From: Wenzhouxiangella sp.
GTDB taxonomy: Bacteria > Pseudomonadota > Gammaproteobacteria > Xanthomonadales > Wenzhouxiangellaceae
Assembly: GCA_007116585.1 (NCBI GenBank)
Contig: SKIE01000296.1
Location: 1-18,085, forward strand
DNA: 18,085 bases
Reading direction: 5' to 3'
The notes under the pieces were generated by a model. The model worked only from the letters and a program-made list of their open reading frames with translations, was not told the origin of the DNA and ran no database searches. How positions within the stretch are numbered: position 1 is the stretch's first letter; the number at the start of each line of letters is the position of its first letter. Positions 14,725 through 18,085 of this stretch are shown here, in pieces. Position numbers and translations under genes: made by a program.

Positions 14725-15035
14725 GCCTGAATCACGATTGAGCTGCGCTCCAGATGACTGACCTCGGTCGACGATAAGGTTTCCACTGCGTCCGGCAGCG
14801 CGACGTCAAGATCACCGGATCCTGCGCCCACGCAGACACGCGCCAAATCCTGCTCCACCAGCTGCCGCCAGCCAGCATGCTCTGCGCCGGTCAGCAGGCC
14901 AGCCGCAGAGCCGCACAGCAACACCACCACATCCAGATCCAGCGAAGCCGCTGCCAACACCAGTTCCAGCAACTCCCGCCCGTCTGCGGCCGTCGGCAGG
15001 CCCTCTATTCGGATGACAAATCGTCGTTCAGTCAT
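14721..15035 (-). CDS. tusC: TusC-like DsrE/DsrF family protein
   Basis: A 104-residue DsrE-fold protein aligning by eye with TusC/DsrF: ADGRELLELVLAAASLDLDVVVLL (18-40, the part AADGRELLELVLAAASLD is nearest) corresponds to the AAGREGLDALLATSALTDD region of E. coli TusC, and the end EVSHLERSSIVIQA to its last helix and strand. Cys68 (RVCVG) matches the single cysteine region of TusC. In E. coli TusC is a structural subunit of the TusBCD hexamer. It shares ATGA with tusD before it and with tusE after it, so there is no room for a tusB gene. Similarity is modest; the order and neighbours strengthen it. Confidence 0.78.
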   Translation of the reverse strand: MTERRFVIRIEGLPTAADGRELLELVLAAASLDLDVVVLLCGSAAGLLTGAEHAGWRQLVEQDLARVCVGAGSGDLDVALPDAVETLSSTEVSHLERSSIVIQA

Positions 15036-15340
15036 GAGCCGGCCTGGCCGAAGGCGACAACCTCGCTGGCATCGGCCGTCGCCACCCAGAACTGAAGCAA
15101 AGACCCGAGAACAAACGGCGCGGCGGGCTCAACATGCCCTCGCCGCTGCCATCCGCCGCTGCACACCATCAGCGTCATAGCCGGCGCAGCAAGCGCGATA
15201 AAGGGGCAATCCGGACGAACATGGGCCAATCCCGGCCCCTGGAAAAACACCAGCGCCCGGCCTGGTCGCTCGCGCCACCGGCACAAGGCCTCGGCGATCT
15301 CGCGATCACATTCTGGACCGGGTGCACGGCGGATCAACAT
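15032..15340 (-). CDS. tusD: TusD-like sulfurtransferase subunit (DsrE family)
   Basis: A 102-residue DsrE-family protein, shorter than the 128 residues of E. coli TusD. The segment MTLMVCSGGWQRRG (55-68) matches the TusD active-site region, with Cys60 at the place of E. coli Cys78 that carries the persulfide. The first strand (MLIRRAPGP), RALVFFQGPGLAHV (28-41) and the end LLQFWVATADASEVVAFG also fit. ATG at 15340 is chosen because it aligns with the TusD N terminus; an ATG at 15388 would add 16 unaligned residues reaching into the bepA leader. No clear Shine-Dalgarno site is seen. It is first in the tusDCE-grx-icd block and divergent from bepA (77 bases). Confidence 0.78.
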   Translation of the reverse strand: MLIRRAPGPECDREIAEALCRWRERPGRALVFFQGPGLAHVRPDCPFIALAAPAMTLMVCSGGWQRRGHVEPAAPFVLGSLLQFWVATADASEVVAFGQAGS

Positions 15341-15417
15341 GACGCGTTCAGCAGCCAAGGGGTATGCTGCTCCCAGTGGTCGAAACATTTGTCGCGCGAA
15401 CCTGTCCTAGAGTCGTC

Positions 15418-16884
15418 ATGATCCCAGTTCTTCGCCATCTCATCTTCGCGGCTGCCGCCGCTTTGCTCAGTCTGAGTGTAGCGGCTCAGCAAGGCATGCG
15501 CCTGCCCGACATGGGCAGCACCACGACGCGTGTGCTCAGCCCTGAGCAGGAACAAACCTTCGCGCGCGACTTCGAACGCTACCTGCGGGCAAACAATCTG
15601 CTGATCGAAGATCCCCTGATTACCGATTATTTCGACGAGATGGGCTTTCGCCTGGTCTCGTTTTCCAGCCGCAGCAACGCCCCTTTCAGCTTTTTCGTGA
15701 TTCGGGAGCCCAGCATCAATGCTTTTGCCGCGCCGGCCGGCGTGATCGGGCTGCACTCTGGACTGATTCTGACCGCACACAACGAATCGGAAGTCGCCGG
15801 CGTCGTCGCGCATGAGATCGCCCACGTCACCCAGGACCACCTGGCCCGCGCCATGGAAGCGCAACAGGCCACGTCTCTGCCGACCATGCTGGCCACGCTG
15901 GCCCTGGCCGTCGCGGCCGGCGCGGCCGGTAGCGCCGACGCCAGCCAGGCGGTGCTGATGAGCGGCATGGGACTGGCCCAGCAATTTGCCATCAATCACA
16001 CCCGCCAGGCTGAAGCCGAAGCCGATCGCGTTGGCATCGGTCTGCTCGCCGCGGCGGGTTATGACCCCAACGGCATGGCCAAGTTCTTTGAACGGCTCAA
16101 CATGGCGTCGCGGGCGATGGGCCAAGGCCCGCCGGAATATCTGCGCACTCACCCGCTGACCGTCAACCGAGTCGCCGAGGCGCGCAGCCGGGCCGATCGG
16201 ATGGAAGTCCGCGAGGTCCGCGACGGCACCCGCTTCCATTTCATCCAGGCGCGGCTGCGGGTACTGATGAGCCAGCGCAACGAGCAATCCATCGAGTGGT
16301 TTCGGCTGCGTCTCGAACAAGGCGAGCGGCCACCGGAAGCCATGCGCTACGGTCTTGCGCTCGCGCTAATGCAGGCGCGTCGCTTCGACGAGGCACGAGA
16401 GCAGCTTGACCAGTTGCTCACCGCCGATCCGGACGCCCAGTTGTATCGCCTGCTGGAAGCGGAGTTGCTGTTGGCCAAAGGCAGCAGCCGCGAGGCCATC
16501 GACCTGCTGGCCGAGCTGTATCGGTCGTTTCCCGGCAGCCGCAAGGTCACCACCCAGTACGCCCATGCCCTCATGCACGACAGCGAGCCGGATCGAGCCG
16601 CTCGCGCGGCCACAGTCATCCGCGCCCACCTGCGCGATCACCCGCATGATCTGCGCATGACCGAACTGCTGGCCCGTGCGGCTGATCGATCCGGCGACCC
16701 GGTCCGGGCCACCGAGGCGCTGGCCGAAAGCTATTATTTGCGCGGCGGCGTGGCTGAGGCGATCGACCAGCTTGAAAAGGTGCTGGCACGCGATGACCTG
16801 GACTTCTACCAGCGATCCCGGATCAGCGCTCGACTGAACGAACTTCGCGCCGTTCACGTGCGCAGGCTCAACGCATCGCGTTGA
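15418..16884 (+). CDS. bepA: Periplasmic M48 metalloprotease/chaperone BepA
   Basis: A 488-residue protein, almost the same length as E. coli BepA (YfgC). BepA assists LptD folding with the BAM complex and degrades stalled outer-membrane proteins. A signal peptide spans 1-23 (LIFAAAAALLSLSVAA). The zinc protease domain has HEIAH (132-136), the ExxAD motif at 199-203 (Glu199) and RTHPL with His245, the fourth ligand/switch histidine. The second half (about 270-488) is alpha-helical with TPR-like repeats (for example around ARRFDEAREQLDQLL and AEAIDQLEKVL). The ATG at 15418 is chosen since the earlier one at 15364 would place 18 charged/hydrophobic residues before the signal peptide. No strong ribosome binding site is visible. 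ppk follows after 102 bases. Confidence 0.94.
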   Translation: MIPVLRHLIFAAAAALLSLSVAAQQGMRLPDMGSTTTRVLSPEQEQTFARDFERYLRANNLLIEDPLITDYFDEMGFRLVSFSSRSNAPFSFFVIREPSINAFAAPAGVIGLHSGLILTAHNESEVAGVVAHEIAHVTQDHLARAMEAQQATSLPTMLATLALAVAAGAAGSADASQAVLMSGMGLAQQFAINHTRQAEAEADRVGIGLLAAAGYDPNGMAKFFERLNMASRAMGQGPPEYLRTHPLTVNRVAEARSRADRMEVREVRDGTRFHFIQARLRVLMSQRNEQSIEWFRLRLEQGERPPEAMRYGLALALMQARRFDEAREQLDQLLTADPDAQLYRLLEAELLLAKGSSREAIDLLAELYRSFPGSRKVTTQYAHALMHDSEPDRAARAATVIRAHLRDHPHDLRMTELLARAADRSGDPVRATEALAESYYLRGGVAEAIDQLEKVLARDDLDFYQRSRISARLNELRAVHVRRLNASR

Positions 16885-16986
16885 CGGCGTTCTTTCTGTC
16901 AGGGGCACTGCGCTTTATCCACTACCCGGCGGGCTATGGTGTAGAGTCAAACTACTGTTGATCTGACACCACTCAAGGCTTGGCGC

Positions 16987-18085
16987 ATGTCGCTCCCTAC
17001 CTCTGCTTCCCTGCGTTCAGTTTCCCAGCAAGCCCCGGAACTACCCGGCTGGTCGACCGATGAACTGGACGAACCGAAACTGCTGCTGAATCGCGAACTC
17101 AGCCTGCTCGCGTTCACCCGCCGCGTACTCGAACTCGCCCGCGACGAGCGCCTGCCGCTGCTTGAGCGCCTGCGCTTTTTGTGCATCTCGTGCACCAACC
17201 TCGACGAGTTTTTCGAGGTGCGCGTCGCCTCGGTGCGTCAGCGCATGCAGCACGGCGCCAACCAGCCCGGACCCGATGGGCTCACGCCCAAGGCCGCGCT
17301 GGAAGCCATTCGCAAGGCCGTGCTGGAAATGGTCGAACAGCAGTACTGGGTCATGAACGAGGAACTCACGCCAGCCCTGGCCGAGCAGGAGATCCGGATT
17401 CTGCGCCGGTCGGAGTGGAAGCAGCGCCAGCGGCGCTGGCTGCACCAGCATTTCCGCCAGGAAATCCTGCCGGTGCTCAGTCCTTTGGGTCTCGATCCGG
17501 CCCACCCGTTCCCCCGTATTCTCAACAAGAGCCTGAACTTCGCTGTCTCGCTGGAGGGCCACGATGCCTTCGGCCGCGACAGCGGCATGGCCCTCGTGCG
17601 AGCGCCGCGCTCGCTGCCGCGCATCATCCGGGTGCCCAAAAGCTACACTCGGGGCCCGAATGATTTCGTGTTCCTGTCGTCTGTGATTCACGCCTTCATC
17701 GACGAACTCTTTCCGGGCATGAAAGTGCACGGCTGCTATCAGTTCCGGGTGACCCGGAACAGCGAGCTGTTCGTCGACGAAGAGGAAATCGAGGACCTGG
17801 CCCGTGCGCTGGAAGGCGAACTGATGGAGCGCGGTTTCGCCGAAGCCGTGCGGCTGGAGGTCGCCACCAACTGCCCGGACTCCATCGCCCGCTTTCTCGG
17901 GGCCAAGTTCGGCTTGACCGAAAACAGCATTTATCGTTGTGACGGCCCGGTCAACCTGAACCGGATGAGCGCCATTTGCGATCTGGCCGACCGGCCCGAC
18001 CTCAAGTTCAGCGCCTTCCAGCCGCACACGTCCAAGGCGCTGGCGCCGACCGGCAACCTGTTCGCCGCCATTCGTCGCCGGGACT
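16987..18085 (+). CDS. ppk1: Polyphosphate kinase 1 (N-terminal part, cut by window end)
   Basis: The first 366 codons of PPK1, which polymerises the gamma-phosphate of ATP into polyphosphate. Recognised by LLLNRELSLLAFTRRVLELA (recalled about 34-53), PLLERLRFLCISCTNLDEFFEVRVA, ILPVLSPLGLDPAHPFPRILNKSLN and the H1 region with VHGCYQFRVTRNSEL. The N and H domains are covered; the two catalytic histidines of the C1/C2 domains lie beyond the window, so integrity cannot be checked. The family usually has Asn in LxFN where Thr occurs here. ATG at 16987 has AAGG 8 bases upstream. It follows bepA in the same direction with 102 bases between, with no obvious terminator or strong promoter. Confidence 0.95.
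   Translation, partial: MSLPTSASLRSVSQQAPELPGWSTDELDEPKLLLNRELSLLAFTRRVLELARDERLPLLERLRFLCISCTNLDEFFEVRVASVRQRMQHGANQPGPDGLTPKAALEAIRKAVLEMVEQQYWVMNEELTPALAEQEIRILRRSEWKQRQRRWLHQHFRQEILPVLSPLGLDPAHPFPRILNKSLNFAVSLEGHDAFGRDSGMALVRAPRSLPRIIRVPKSYTRGPNDFVFLSSVIHAFIDELFPGMKVHGCYQFRVTRNSELFVDEEEIEDLARALEGELMERGFAEAVRLEVATNCPDSIARFLGAKFGLTENSIYRCDGPVNLNRMSAICDLADRPDLKFSAFQPHTSKALAPTGNLFAAIRRRD

Noticed and set aside
15341..15417. Possible promoters between tusD and bepA (TATGCT at 15363, TAGAGT at 15408)
   Set aside because: Neither hexamer has a convincing -35 partner at proper spacing, so neither is listed.
15334..16320. Long minus-strand reading frame opposite bepA
   Set aside because: Shadow of bepA, which carries an intact HEIAH site and signal peptide.
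16885..16986. Possible promoter, Pho box or terminator between bepA and ppk1
   Set aside because: TAGAGT and CTGTTGATCTGACACC were considered, but they match no promoter or Pho box well and no stable hairpin with a T-run is present.
17041..18027. 328-codon minus-strand reading frame opposite ppk1
   Set aside because: Antisense to clear PPK1 sequence; the plus-strand gene lacks only its end because the window stops.

Overview
The window is a dense, GC-rich stretch of ordinary chromosome (18 genes, no gap over about 130 bases) from a gammaproteobacterium. The best guess is the Xanthomonadales/Lysobacterales side of the class, perhaps a Wenzhouxiangella-like organism. The reasons are an rmlBACD-manC block in Xanthomonas-like order, a murL-murD2 pair of the type described in Xanthomonas oryzae, an NAD-type isocitrate dehydrogenase, and gammaproteobacterial BepA, PerM and TusDCE proteins. 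I see no rRNA, tRNA, CRISPR array, prophage or intact insertion sequence.

Layout. (1) 42-329, plus: a small exported ComEA-like helix-hairpin-helix protein closed by a strong intrinsic terminator. (2) 436-6667, minus: read from the right, ssb, rmlB, rmlA, rmlC, rmlD, manC and an exported DUF1684 protein. Gaps are 72 bases or less and four junctions overlap. The block makes dTDP-L-rhamnose and GDP-mannose, precursors of LPS O-antigen or exopolysaccharide. (3) 6793-7791, plus: ispB (polyprenyl diphosphate synthase), divergent from ssb and apparently served by a promoter so close that the mRNA would be almost leaderless. (4) 7767-11591, minus: perM, murL and murD2, closely packed. MurD2 and MurL form the alternative route to D-glutamate in peptidoglycan: L-Glu is ligated first and epimerised afterwards on the nucleotide precursor. 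(5) 11696-12907, minus: an outer-membrane beta-barrel protein, perhaps FadL-like. (6) 13026-15340, minus: tusD-tusC-tusE-grx-icd, a sulfur-relay set without tusB in which the TusE protein carries both C-terminal cysteines of true DsrC, followed by a monothiol/dithiol-type glutaredoxin with CPFC and NAD-dependent isocitrate dehydrogenase. (7) 15418-18085, plus: bepA (periplasmic M48 protease/chaperone) and the first 366 codons of ppk1, cut by the window end.

Several blocks converge on the cell envelope: polyprenyl carrier (IspB), peptidoglycan (MurL/MurD2), sugar-nucleotide supply (Rml/ManC), and outer-membrane quality control (BepA). The points most worth a second look are the murL-murD2 pair with its altered glutamate pocket, the DsrC-like dual-cysteine TusE in a tusB-less operon, the tandem hairpins directly ahead of rmlA, and the near-leaderless ispB promoter. 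None of these is a wholly new system; the MurL/MurD2 route is known but uncommon and easily mis-annotated as ordinary murD plus a hypothetical protein.
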